A stretch of DNA of 64,000 bases from Streptomyces caniscabiei (GTDB lineage Bacteria; Actinomycetota; Actinomycetes; Streptomycetales; Streptomycetaceae), in contig NZ_JABXWI010000009.1 in the NCBI RefSeq assembly GCF_014930365.1, positions 394,052 through 458,051 on the forward strand, given 5' to 3'. The notes beneath the pieces were generated by a model. The model was not told where the DNA came from. It searched no databases and saw only the letters and a list, made by a program, of their open reading frames with translations. Each line of letters starts with the position of its first letter. Within the stretch, counting starts at the first letter, position 1. Below, piece after piece: positions 41,935 through 50,154 of this stretch. A program made the translations under genes and the position numbers.

Positions 41935-43422
41935 TCACCCGACGGTCATCTCCTCGGGTACCCGTCCCTCCAACGGCGCCTGCTGCAACGGCACCGGCCG
42001 GGCGACGACGACAGGCGCGGACGGCTCCGCACCGACCGACCGCCCATCGACCGACCGCCCATCGACCGAGCGCTCATCGACTGACGGTCTGACGATCCCG
42101 GCGGAGCCGGACGGGTCGGCCCCCGAGCTCCCGGCGCCCGACGGCCCCGCGCCCACCGCCCCCGCACCCACTGCCCCGGTACCGGGACACGACGCCTCCT
42201 CCCGGGACTCCGCCGAAGCGTCCTCCGGCTCCTTCCCCCAGGGCACCCCCACCCGAGCCACCCCGCACCGCACCACCCCGGTCGCGTACGGCAGGTGCAG
42301 CACGCCCTCCCGGCTCCAGAGCCCGGCCCCGGTCAACCAGCCCTCGGGGGCGGGCAGATGGAGGATCCGGCGGGCGGATGGGCGCCAGACCCCCACCCAG
42401 CTGCCGCGCGGGCCGTCCACGCGCAGCGCGACCGCGCAGCTCTCGGGGGTGAGGATCTGGCCCGGCTGGATGGCGAAGGGGGTGATGCGATGGCCCTCGG
42501 GCGCCCGCAGGCACTCCGGGAAGCGGACCGGGAGCGTACTGCCCAACACGCCCCAGCCGAGCCGGTCGTGGCCGGGGGAGGGCGCGTCCGAGCGGATCAG
42601 GAGCAGTCCGCTGTCGGGGTCGGCGAGCAGGACCCGGTCGTTGCTGTCGTCCGCGATCTGCAACAGCGGCGAGACCGCGCCGCCCTGCTCCACATCGACG
42701 ACCACCGACTTCGTCCGGCCGCCCGACTCCTGGTCCAGGGCGAGCAGCCGGCCCGCCGCGTCCAGCCAGATGCCGCCCGAGCAGCGGCCCGGCAACTGCG
42801 CCACCAGCTCCGGCCCGAACGTTCCGCCTGCCACCAGCCACACCGCGGTCGCCGTCCGGCCGAGGGCGAGGGCGTACGCACGCTCCCCGCACGGCGAGGG
42901 CGGCAGCAGGCGCATCCGGGTCGTCGGGACGGCGCATTCGACGGCGCCGAGCGGGAGTTCGCCGGTGCCGGGTCCGGTGGGATAGAGGAGCGAGAACAGG
43001 TGCAGGTCGGCGGCCACCCGGTGGATGAGGACCCGGCCGTCGGTCAGGGGGAGCACTTCCGTGCCGGGCTCCTCCGGCTGGTTGCCGGGCAGCGGGACGG
43101 CGTACGGCTCGTGGCCGTCGAGGGTCCAGCGCTCGGGGAACCAGGACTCGCCGTCGAGCGCGAGCCGTGCCGCGTACGTCCCGTCCGCGGTGATCACACA
43201 GCCGGGCGGCGGGGGCTCGTCGCCTCCAGCGCTTCCGCCCGGACCGCCGCCTCTGCTGTCGTACTCGTCGTACTCGTCGTACTCACCACTCGCACCACTC
43301 GCACCACTGTCACCGCTCTCACCGCGGTCTCCGCTTGGTGGGTCGGTGTTCGTCCCGTCGTTCTCCCGTCCCGCGTCGTTCCCGTGGCCCGTGGTGGGGG
43401 AGGGGGGTGTACAGGCCGTCAT
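41935..43422 (-). CDS. Predicted beta-propeller-like protein, unknown function
   Basis: A 495-residue protein. The N-terminal 75 residues are low-complexity, with an EYDEYDEYDS acidic repeat. A long strand-rich core (about 80-390) shows repeated blocks such as GTYAARLALDGESWFPERW, ERAYALALGRTATAVWLVAGG, AAGRLLALDQESGGRTKSVVVD and DRVLLADPDSGLLLIRSD, as in a WD/YVTN-like propeller. The C-terminus is again low-complexity, with RSVDGRSVDGRS repeats. No signal peptide. A strong GGAGGTGA sits before the ATG. Divergent from the Nif3-like gene. Confidence 0.65.
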   Translation of the reverse strand: MTACTPPSPTTGHGNDAGRENDGTNTDPPSGDRGESGDSGASGASGEYDEYDEYDSRGGGPGGSAGGDEPPPPGCVITADGTYAARLALDGESWFPERWTLDGHEPYAVPLPGNQPEEPGTEVLPLTDGRVLIHRVAADLHLFSLLYPTGPGTGELPLGAVECAVPTTRMRLLPPSPCGERAYALALGRTATAVWLVAGGTFGPELVAQLPGRCSGGIWLDAAGRLLALDQESGGRTKSVVVDVEQGGAVSPLLQIADDSNDRVLLADPDSGLLLIRSDAPSPGHDRLGWGVLGSTLPVRFPECLRAPEGHRITPFAIQPGQILTPESCAVALRVDGPRGSWVGVWRPSARRILHLPAPEGWLTGAGLWSREGVLHLPYATGVVRCGVARVGVPWGKEPEDASAESREEASCPGTGAVGAGAVGAGPSGAGSSGADPSGSAGIVRPSVDERSVDGRSVDGRSVGAEPSAPVVVARPVPLQQAPLEGRVPEEMTVG

Positions 43423-43616
43423 GTTTCGATCACCTCCGGCGACGAAGCTAGTTTTCGTACGCACAGACGTGGGACAACCCGCACCCCCTTCACACATAAG
43501 GGTGCACGTCCGGCGATTCGCCTGAGGGAACGGCGACGGATGTGCTGGTCGACGGGTGGCTGGTCAAGTGACCCGTGGCCGGTCGAGGACAGGAGGAGTG
43601 CAGGTAGCCTTTGTGC

Positions 43617-44492
43617 GTGCCCCGTCTGTCTGAAGTCATCGCCGCGCTCGACGCCCTCTGGCCGCCCGAGAGGGCCGAGGGGTGGGACGCGGTCGGCACG
43701 GTCTGCGGCGATCCCGACCAGGAGATCGGCCGCGTCCTGTTCGCCGTCGACCCGGTCCGGGAGATCGTCGAGGAAGCGGTGAAGCTGGGCGCCGACCTGC
43801 TGGTCACCCACCACCCCCTCTACCTGCGTGGTACGACGACGGTCGCGGCCTCCACCTTCAAGGGCCGTGTCGTGCACACCCTCATCAAGCACGACATCGC
43901 GCTGCACGTCGCCCACACCAACGCCGACACCGCCGACCCGGGCGTCAGCGACGCCCTCGCCGGCGCGCTGGACCTCAGGGTCGTACGCCCCCTCGTACCG
44001 GACCCCGCCGACCCCGCCGGGCGGCGCGGTCTCGGCCGGGTCTGCGAGCTGGACCACCCGCTGACCGTGCGGGAACTGGCCGCGCGGGCCGCCGAGCGGC
44101 TGCCCGCCACCGCGCAGGGCATCCGGGTCGCCGGCGACCCCGAGGCGCTCGTCCGCACGGTCGCCGTCAGCGGCGGCTCCGGCGACAGCCTCTTCGACGA
44201 CGTACGCGCGGCCGGCGTCGACGCCTTCCTCACCGCCGACCTGCGCCACCACCCGGCCTCCGAGGCCGTCGCCCGCACCACGGAAGCCGCCCACGCACCT
44301 CTCGCGCTGCTCGACGCCGCGCACTGGGCCACCGAGTGGCCCTGGTGCGAGCTGGCCGCCGCCCAGCTCGACGAGATCTCCGACCGGGAGGGCTGGGACC
44401 TGCGCGTCCACGTCTCCAAGACGGTCACCGACCCCTGGACCGCCCACGCGGCGTCCGCCACCGCCACCGAATCACTGGGAGCCCCCAACTGA
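43617..44492 (+). CDS. Nif3-like dinuclear metal-centre protein
   Basis: A 291-residue NIF3/YbgI/DUF34-family protein. Metal ligands show in LLVTHHPLYLRG, HVAHTNADTADPG and near the C-terminus in LLDAAHWATEW. The family forms toroidal hexamers with two metal ions per subunit; its reaction is still unclear. GTG at 43617 is preceded by TAGCCT (43605-43610) six bases upstream and no close ribosome binding site, suggesting leaderless transcription. It heads a three-gene operon (Nif3, zinc ribbon, RNase H/phosphatase) also found as Rv2230c-Rv2228c in M. tuberculosis. Confidence 0.85.
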   Translation: MPRLSEVIAALDALWPPERAEGWDAVGTVCGDPDQEIGRVLFAVDPVREIVEEAVKLGADLLVTHHPLYLRGTTTVAASTFKGRVVHTLIKHDIALHVAHTNADTADPGVSDALAGALDLRVVRPLVPDPADPAGRRGLGRVCELDHPLTVRELAARAAERLPATAQGIRVAGDPEALVRTVAVSGGSGDSLFDDVRAAGVDAFLTADLRHHPASEAVARTTEAAHAPLALLDAAHWATEWPWCELAAAQLDEISDREGWDLRVHVSKTVTDPWTAHAASATATESLGAPN

Positions 44493-45232
44493 ACGCCGCG
44501 CCCGCCGACCAGATCCGACTCCTCGACGTCCAGGCCCTGGACGTACGCCTCCAGCAGCTCGCGCACAAGCGCCGGTCGCTGCCCGAGCACGCCGAGATCG
44601 AGTCGCTGACGAAGGACCACACCCAGCTGCGCGACCTGCTCGTGGCCGCGCAGACCGAGGAGAGCGACACCGCCCGCGAGCAGACCAAGGCCGAGCAGGA
44701 CGTGGACCAGGTGCGCCAGCGCGCCGTCCGCGACCAGCAGCGCCTGGACTCGGGTGCCGTCTCCTCCCCGAAGGACCTGGAGAACCTCCAGCGCGAGATC
44801 GCCTCGCTCGCCAAGCGACAGGGAGACCTGGAGGACATCGTCCTGGAGGTCATGGAGCGCCGGGAGTCCGTGCAGGAGCGGGTCGCCGAGCTGACCGAGC
44901 GGGTCGGGGCCGTCCAGGGGAAGGTCGACGACGCGACCGCCCGCCGGGAGGCCGCGTTCGAGGAGATCGACGGCGAGGTGGCGACGGTGACCAAGGAGCG
45001 CGAGGTCATCGCGGCGTCGGTCCCCGCAGACCTCCTCAAGCTCTACGACAAGCTGCGCGACCAGCAGGGCGGCATCGGCGCGGCCAAGCTGTACCAGCGC
45101 ACCTGCCAGGGCTGCCGCCAGGAGCTGTCGATCACCGACTTCAACGACGTCCGCAAGGCCGCCGCCGACACGGTCGTCCGCTGCGAGAACTGCGGCCGCA
45201 TCCTGGTGCGCACGTCCGAGTCGGGTCTCTAG
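44489..45232 (+). CDS. Coiled-coil zinc-ribbon protein, probable CTG start
   Basis: A 247-residue protein of long helical coiled coils (about 10-180) and a C-terminal C4 zinc ribbon, with cysteine pairs CQGC and CENC. The family resembles Rv2229c and is thought to be a nucleic-acid-associated scaffold; its role is unknown. No ATG/GTG/TTG occurs near the expected N-terminus. CTG at 44489 (CTGA overlap with the preceding stop, GGGAG eight bases upstream) gives the natural start, NAAPADQIRLLDVQALD. The first later GTG would remove about 50 residues. Confidence 0.8.
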   Translation: MNAAPADQIRLLDVQALDVRLQQLAHKRRSLPEHAEIESLTKDHTQLRDLLVAAQTEESDTAREQTKAEQDVDQVRQRAVRDQQRLDSGAVSSPKDLENLQREIASLAKRQGDLEDIVLEVMERRESVQERVAELTERVGAVQGKVDDATARREAAFEEIDGEVATVTKEREVIAASVPADLLKLYDKLRDQQGGIGAAKLYQRTCQGCRQELSITDFNDVRKAAADTVVRCENCGRILVRTSESGL

Positions 45233-45253
45233 AGGGGGCAAGGGGCTTTCGGC

Positions 45254-46819
45254 GTGCGGGAGTTCATCGTCGAGGCCGACGGCGGTTCCCGGGGCAACCC
45301 GGGGCCCGCGGGCTATGGTTCCGTCGTCCTCGACGCGGTGACGGGCGAGACGCTGGTGGAGGCCGCCGAGTACATCGGGATCGCCACGAACAACGTCGCC
45401 GAGTACCGGGGCCTGATCGCGGGCCTCAAGGCGGCGCGGGAGCTGGATCCGGAGGCCTCCGTCCGGGTCCGGATGGACTCCAAGCTCGTCGTCGAGCAGA
45501 TGTCGGGCCGCTGGAAGATCAAGCACCCCGACATGAAGCCCCTGGCCGCCGAGGCCGCGCGTGTCCTCCCGCCCGGGCGCGTGACGTACGAGTGGATGCC
45601 GAGGGAACAGAACAAGCACGCCGACCGCCTCGCCAACGAGGCGATGGACGCGGGCAAGCGGGGCGAACAGTGGTCGGCCGCCACGTCCACGGCGGACCTG
45701 GACACCAGCGCGGCGCGAGCCGCCGCCGCGATCGCCGCTGCCGCACCCGAGCCGTCGGGCCCGCCGGGTGACGCGACGGCGGGCGCGGCGAAGGTGCGGG
45801 CCGCACTGGCGGGGACGAGCCAGGCGGGGACGAGTCGGGTGGGTGCGAGCCAGGCGGGCGCCCACACCGCTGCCGACGACAAGACCGCCGAGACCGTCGC
45901 TGACCTGACGGCCAAGGCCGCCGCCGACCCGGCTGCGAAGGCCGCCGCCGACCTGACGGCCAAGGCCGCCGCCGACCTGGCTGCGAAGACCGCCGCAGAC
46001 CTGGCTGCGAAGACCGCCGCAGACCTGGCTGCGAAGACCGCCGCCGACCTGGCTGCGAAGACCGCCGCCGACCCGGCTGCGAAGACCGCCGCAGACCCAG
46101 CCGCCGAGGCGGTCACCGACCCGGCCGCCAAGGCTCCTGCCGACCTCCGCGCCGCCAGGAACGTCGCCTCCGTCGCGTCCGCCGCCCCCGATCTCGGCAC
46201 CCCCGCCACCTTCGTGCTGCTGCGCCATGGCGAGACGCCCCTCACCCCCCAGAAGCGGTTCTCAGGGAGCGGGGGCTCGGACCCGTCCCTCTCCGACGTC
46301 GGCCGATATCAGGCCGAGCGGGTCGCCGCGGCCCTCGCCGCTCGCGGGACGATCCAGGAGGTCGTGTCGTCGCCACTGGCCCGCTGCCGCGAGACCGCTG
46401 GGATCGTCGCGGCCCGACTGGGCCTGAAGGTGGCCGTGGAGGACGGGCTGCGGGAGACGGACTTCGGCGCGTGGGAGGGCCTGAGCTTCGGCGAGGTGCG
46501 GGAGCGCTACCCGGACGACATGAACGCCTGGCTGGCCTCCCCGGACGCCGAACCCACCGGCGGCGGCGAGAGCTTCGCGGCCGTCGCGCACCGCGTCGCG
46601 GCCACCCGCGACGAGCTGGTCGCTGCGTACCGGGGCCGTACCGTCCTGCTCGTCAGCCACGTCACGCCGATCAAGACCCTCGTCCGCCTGGCCCTCGGAG
46701 CACCCCCGGAGTCCCTGTTCCGCATGGAACTCTCGGCGGCCTCCCTGTCGGCCCTCGCCTACTACGCCGACGGCAACGCCACCCTCCGCCTCCTCAACGA
46801 CACATCACACCTGCGCTGA
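45254..46819 (+). CDS. Bifunctional RNase H / histidine (acid) phosphatase
   Basis: A 521-residue fusion. The N-terminal RNase HI-like domain (1-140) has EADGGSRGNPGPAGYG, NNVAEYRGLIAGL, RMDSKLVVEQM and HADRLANEAMD, carrying the acidic metal ligands. The C-terminal histidine phosphatase domain (from about 318) has the catalytic LLRHGETPLT, SSPLARCRETA, GAWEGLSFGEV and VSHVTPIK. This is the Rv2228c-type protein, with RNase H plus alpha-ribazole-phosphatase (CobC)-like domains. An Ala/Lys-rich linker of ten 8-residue repeats joins them. The stop lies 15 bases inside the convergent aldolase gene. Confidence 0.9.
   Translation: MREFIVEADGGSRGNPGPAGYGSVVLDAVTGETLVEAAEYIGIATNNVAEYRGLIAGLKAARELDPEASVRVRMDSKLVVEQMSGRWKIKHPDMKPLAAEAARVLPPGRVTYEWMPREQNKHADRLANEAMDAGKRGEQWSAATSTADLDTSAARAAAAIAAAAPEPSGPPGDATAGAAKVRAALAGTSQAGTSRVGASQAGAHTAADDKTAETVADLTAKAAADPAAKAAADLTAKAAADLAAKTAADLAAKTAADLAAKTAADLAAKTAADPAAKTAADPAAEAVTDPAAKAPADLRAARNVASVASAAPDLGTPATFVLLRHGETPLTPQKRFSGSGGSDPSLSDVGRYQAERVAAALAARGTIQEVVSSPLARCRETAGIVAARLGLKVAVEDGLRETDFGAWEGLSFGEVRERYPDDMNAWLASPDAEPTGGGESFAAVAHRVAATRDELVAAYRGRTVLLVSHVTPIKTLVRLALGAPPESLFRMELSAASLSALAYYADGNATLRLLNDTSHLR
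45902..46141. repeat. Ten tandem 24-base repeats encoding the linker
   Basis: Ten consecutive 24-base units, four of them nearly identical (GACCTGGCTGCG plus AAGACCGCCGCA), encode an Asp-Leu/Pro-x-Ala-Lys-x-Ala-Ala octapeptide. Unit-number changes would keep the reading frame. Confidence 0.95.
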
Positions 46820-47488
46820 ACGACGGTCGCCGAGGCCGGCCGCCTCCCGCGCCAGCCTCTCGATCCGCGCCCAGTCCCGCGCGGCCACGGCGTCGGACGG
46901 CAACATCCAAGTACCGCCCACACAGCCGACGTTGGGGAGGGCGAGGTACTCGGGCGCGTTGCCCGGCCCGACCCCGCCCGTCGGACAGAACCGCGCCTGC
47001 GGCAGCGGCCCGGCGAGCGACTTCAGATACGTCGTACCGCCCGCCGCCCCGGCCGGGAAGAACTTCATCTCCTGCACCCCGCGTTCGAGGAGCGCCACGA
47101 CCTCCGACGCGGTCGACACCCCCGGCAGGAACGGCACCCCGGACGCCCGCATCGCCGCCAGCAGCATGTCCGTCCACCCCGGGCTGACCAGGAACCGCCC
47201 GCCCGCCGCGACGGACTCGGCCACCTGCGGAGGCGTGATGACGGTGCCCACGCCGACCACCGCCCCCGGAACCTCCGCCGAGATGGCCCGTACGGCGTCC
47301 AGCGCGCCCGGCGTCCGCAAGGTCACCTCGATCGCAGGCAACCCGCCCGCGACCAGCGCCCGCGCGAGCGGCACGGCGTCGGCGGGGTCGTCGACGACGA
47401 CCACGGGCAGCACGGGCGCCAGGTCGAGGACGGAGACGCGTGAGGACCAGGGCGAATGCGGAGTGGGCGAAGGCGGCGAGGGCGACAT
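46805..47488 (-). CDS. eda: KDPG/KHG aldolase
   Basis: A 227-residue class I aldolase splitting 2-keto-3-deoxy-6-phosphogluconate (and 4-hydroxy-2-oxoglutarate) to pyruvate plus glyceraldehyde 3-phosphate (or glyoxylate). The general base is Glu in IEVTLRTPGALDAVR; the Schiff-base Lys is in VQEMKFFPAG; the phosphate loop is CPTGGV. The start at 47488 has AGGATG upstream. No other Entner-Doudoroff gene is adjacent. The upstream region holds an inverted-repeat operator candidate. It overlaps the convergent RNase H/phosphatase gene by 15 bases. Confidence 0.85.
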   Translation of the reverse strand: MSPSPPSPTPHSPWSSRVSVLDLAPVLPVVVVDDPADAVPLARALVAGGLPAIEVTLRTPGALDAVRAISAEVPGAVVGVGTVITPPQVAESVAAGGRFLVSPGWTDMLLAAMRASGVPFLPGVSTASEVVALLERGVQEMKFFPAGAAGGTTYLKSLAGPLPQARFCPTGGVGPGNAPEYLALPNVGCVGGTWMLPSDAVAARDWARIERLAREAAGLGDRRSAQV

Positions 47489-47529
47489 GCAGTCATCCTG
47501 CCCGGGGGTAACAGCATGCACAACGAACG

Positions 47530-47544
47530 TTGCACATGCTGCAA
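47530..47544. promoter_or_regulatory. TTGCA-N5-TGCAA palindrome upstream of the aldolase
   Basis: TTGCACATGCTGCAA has perfect 5-base arms, 42 bases before the aldolase start. An adjacent CAACG-AA-CGTTG palindrome (47521-47532) overlaps it. Both fit binding sites for a sugar-acid regulator, which is not encoded nearby. Confidence 0.4.
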
Positions 47545-47569
47545 TGCCGCAATGGCGCAGCGGAAGGTG

Positions 47570-48352
47570 TCAGTGGACCTCGTCCACCAGCACATCCAAA
47601 GTCCACGCCCGCCCAGCCCCAGCCGGAGGCTCCACCTCCACCACATACCCGAGGTCCCGCAGCGCCTCCACCAGCTCCGCCGGCCCCTTCGGCGCGATCC
47701 CGGCGGACAGCAGGCTCCGTACGATGCGCCCCTTGGTCGCCTTGTTGAAGTGGCTGACCACCTTCCGCGTGGGCGCGTGCAGCACCCGTACGGTCGCGGT
47801 CCGCCCGGCCACCTCGCCCTTCGGCTTCCAGGCGGCCGTGTACGCGGAGGACCGCAGGTCGAGGACGAGCCCGTCACCGGCGGCCTCGGGCAGCGCAATC
47901 GCCATCGGCGTACGCCAGTGCGTGCCGAGCGCGCCGAGGCCGGGCAGCTTCACACCCATCGAGCAACGGTAGGAGGGGATCCGGTCCGTCACCCGGACCG
48001 CGCCCCACAGCCCCGAGAAGACCAGCAGCGAACGCGCCGCCCGCTGCTTCGCGGCGGTCTCCAGGGTGGCCAGGTCGAGGGCGTCGTACAGCACGCCCGT
48101 ATAGACCTGCCCGGCCGGCCGCGTCCCCGCCGTCAGCAGTTCCGCGTTCTTGGCGACCTCGCCGCGCAGCCCCTCGCTCAGCCCGAGCACCTCGCGCGCT
48201 TTGTCCTCGTCACCGGCGCACAACTCGACCAGCTCACCGATGACCGCCTCCCGCGCCTCGGTGAGCGCCGGCAGAGACAGCCCCTCCAGCTTCAGGGGAG
48301 CGCCACCCGAGGAGGGTGCCTTGCCTTCGGACGGGGGCAGCAGGACGAGCAC
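47570..48352 (-). CDS. yaaA: Peroxide stress protein YaaA (DUF328)
   Basis: A 260-residue protein with the family start LVLLPPSEGKAPSSGGAPL, then LLVFSGLWGAVRVTDRIPSYRCSMGVKLPGLGALGTHWR and VVSHFNKATKGRIVRSLL. In E. coli YaaA lowers free iron and DNA damage during hydrogen peroxide stress. Length is normal for the family. It is divergent from the RNB nuclease across an array-rich spacer. Confidence 0.85.
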   Translation of the reverse strand: MLVLLPPSEGKAPSSGGAPLKLEGLSLPALTEAREAVIGELVELCAGDEDKAREVLGLSEGLRGEVAKNAELLTAGTRPAGQVYTGVLYDALDLATLETAAKQRAARSLLVFSGLWGAVRVTDRIPSYRCSMGVKLPGLGALGTHWRTPMAIALPEAAGDGLVLDLRSSAYTAAWKPKGEVAGRTATVRVLHAPTRKVVSHFNKATKGRIVRSLLSAGIAPKGPAELVEALRDLGYVVEVEPPAGAGRAWTLDVLVDEVH

Positions 48353-48433
48353 GGGTACTCCTTGTTCTCGGGGCTCCGCGACAGCGTACGGGGTCCCCGA
48401 CAGACCGCCGGGCTCGACCGACGGGCTCGACCG

Positions 48434-48485
48434 CAGGGACCAGCCGCAGGGACCGACCGCAGGGACCAGCCGCAGGGACCGACCG
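48434..48485. repeat. Four tandem 13-base units
   Basis: CAGGGACCAGCCG and CAGGGACCGACCG alternate as two perfect 26-base copies. They lie in the spacer between the yaaA start (48352) and the RNB gene start (48643). Confidence 0.9.
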
Positions 48486-48494
48486 TCGCTGCCC

Positions 48495-48559
48495 CGCCTG
48501 CCCGCCTGCCCGCCTGCCTCGCCTGCCCGCCTGCCCGCCTGCCCGCCTGCCCGCCTGCC
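48495..48559. repeat. Eight tandem 8-base CGCCTGCC units
   Basis: Three perfect units, one extra T, then five perfect units. Together with the 13-base array this fills much of the yaaA-RNB spacer. The remaining spacer has a TACGCT -10 just before the RNB start. Confidence 0.9.
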
Positions 48560-48642
48560 CGCCCGCCGTGCGGGCGACGCGTCCCGGAGGATTGGCCCGC
48601 CGCCGGGATGCCACCCGCCCCACCCCGCCCTACGCTCGTCCC

Positions 48643-50154
48643 ATGCCCCGCCGCCATCTCCGCGTCAAGGGCGCCCCAGAGGCTCCCCTGCGGGCGGCCC
48701 TGCGCACACTCCGCGCGGAACTCGATGTGCCCGGCGCCTTCCCCCTGGAGGTCCTCGTCGAGGCCGAGCACGCCGCGAAGTCACCGCGCCTGCCGTCGTA
48801 CGACGCCACGGACCTTCCCCTCTTCACCATCGACCCGCCCGCCGCCACCGACCTCGACCAGGCGATGCACCTGTCACGCAGGCCGGGACCCGGCACCGGC
48901 GCGGGCCCCGGGTCCGGCGGCTACCGCGTCCGGTACGCCATCGCCGACGTCGCCGCCTTCGTCACCCCCGGCGGCGCACTCGACGCCGAGGCCCACCGCC
49001 GGGTGACGACGCTCTACTTCCCCGACGACAAGGTCCCCCTGCACCCCGCCTGTCTCTCCGAGGGCGCCGCCAGCCTGCTGCCCGGCCACACCTGCCCGGC
49101 GGTCCTGTGGACCCTCGACCTGGACGCGGACGGCCGTACCGAGAGCGTCGACGTCCGCCGGGCCCTGGTCCGCAGCCGGGCCGGACTGAACTACACCGAC
49201 GTACAGAAGAAGATCGACGACGGCACCGCCGAGGAACCCCTCGCCCTGCTCCGGGAGATCGGACAGCTGCGCGAGCACCTGGAGGTCGAACGCGGCGGCA
49301 TCTCCCTCGCCATCCCCGAACAGGAGATCACCGAGCACGCCGCGCCCACTGCCGCTCCTGCCGGTGCCCACCAGGCCGATCCCGCCTACGAGTTGACGTA
49401 CCGCGCCCCACTCCCCGCCGACCGCTGGAACGCGCAGATCTCCCTCCTCACCGGCATGGCCGCGGCCGACCTGATGCTGGCCCACGGCACCGGCGTCCTG
49501 CGCACGCTCCCCGCTGCCCCGGACGGCGCGGTGGGCCGCCTGCGCCGTACGGCCGACGCCCTGCGCATCGACTGGCCGCACCACGTCTCGTACGCGCACC
49601 TCGTCCGCTCCCTCGACCCGCGCGAGCCCCGCCACGCGGCCTTCCTCCTGGAGTGCACGACCCTGCTGCGCGGCGCGCACTACACACCCTTCCGCGACGG
49701 TGACCTCCCCGACATCACCACGCACTCCGCCGTCGCCGCCCCCTACGCCCACTGCACGGCCCCCCTGCGCCGCCTCGTCGACCGCTACTCCTCGGAGATC
49801 TGTCTGGCGGCGGCAGCCGGCACCCCCACCCCCGACTGGGTCCTGGCCGCCTTCGACACCCTGCCCGACGAGATGGCCGGGGGCGCCCGGCGAGCCGGCC
49901 GGGTGGAGCGCGAGTGCGTGGACCTCGTCGAGGCGGCGCTGCTGAGGGACCGGGTCGGGGAGGTCTTCGAAGGATGCGTGGTGGACGTGGAGGAGGACCG
50001 ACCAGCCATCGGCACCGTGCAGTTGGAGTCCCCGGCGGTCATCGGCCGACTGGCGGGAACCCCCGGCGTCCGACTGCCGCTGGGGGAGCGGCTGCGGGTA
50101 CGGCTCACGCAGGCCGAGCCGGGAGCGGCGAAGGTGCGCTTCGTTCCGGCGTGA
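48643..50154 (+). CDS. RNB-domain exoribonuclease (RNase II/R-like)
   Basis: A 503-residue 3'-5' exoribonuclease. The catalytic block FTIDPPAATDLDQAMHLSR contains the metal-binding aspartates; YAIADVAAFV and TLYFPDDKVPLHP follow, and AAPYAHCTAPLRRLVDRY near residue 370-385 is the conserved RNB C-terminal motif. It is shorter than RNase II/R and shows only a reduced C-terminal RNA-binding part. TACGCT lies six bases before the ATG with no ribosome binding site, consistent with a leaderless mRNA. Its last 50 bases overlap the convergent membrane protein gene. Confidence 0.85.
   Translation: MPRRHLRVKGAPEAPLRAALRTLRAELDVPGAFPLEVLVEAEHAAKSPRLPSYDATDLPLFTIDPPAATDLDQAMHLSRRPGPGTGAGPGSGGYRVRYAIADVAAFVTPGGALDAEAHRRVTTLYFPDDKVPLHPACLSEGAASLLPGHTCPAVLWTLDLDADGRTESVDVRRALVRSRAGLNYTDVQKKIDDGTAEEPLALLREIGQLREHLEVERGGISLAIPEQEITEHAAPTAAPAGAHQADPAYELTYRAPLPADRWNAQISLLTGMAAADLMLAHGTGVLRTLPAAPDGAVGRLRRTADALRIDWPHHVSYAHLVRSLDPREPRHAAFLLECTTLLRGAHYTPFRDGDLPDITTHSAVAAPYAHCTAPLRRLVDRYSSEICLAAAAGTPTPDWVLAAFDTLPDEMAGGARRAGRVERECVDLVEAALLRDRVGEVFEGCVVDVEEDRPAIGTVQLESPAVIGRLAGTPGVRLPLGERLRVRLTQAEPGAAKVRFVPA

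Noticed and set aside
42030..42085. Independent tandem repeat element
   Set aside because: The CATCGACC repeats lie in frame in the low-complexity tail of the propeller-like gene, so they are described there.
41935..43422. Lipoprotein or secreted propeller
   Set aside because: No signal peptide or lipobox follows the well-supported start at 43422.
48434..48559. Possible CRISPR array
   Set aside because: Units are contiguous 13- and 8-base repeats without spacers, and no cas genes are present.
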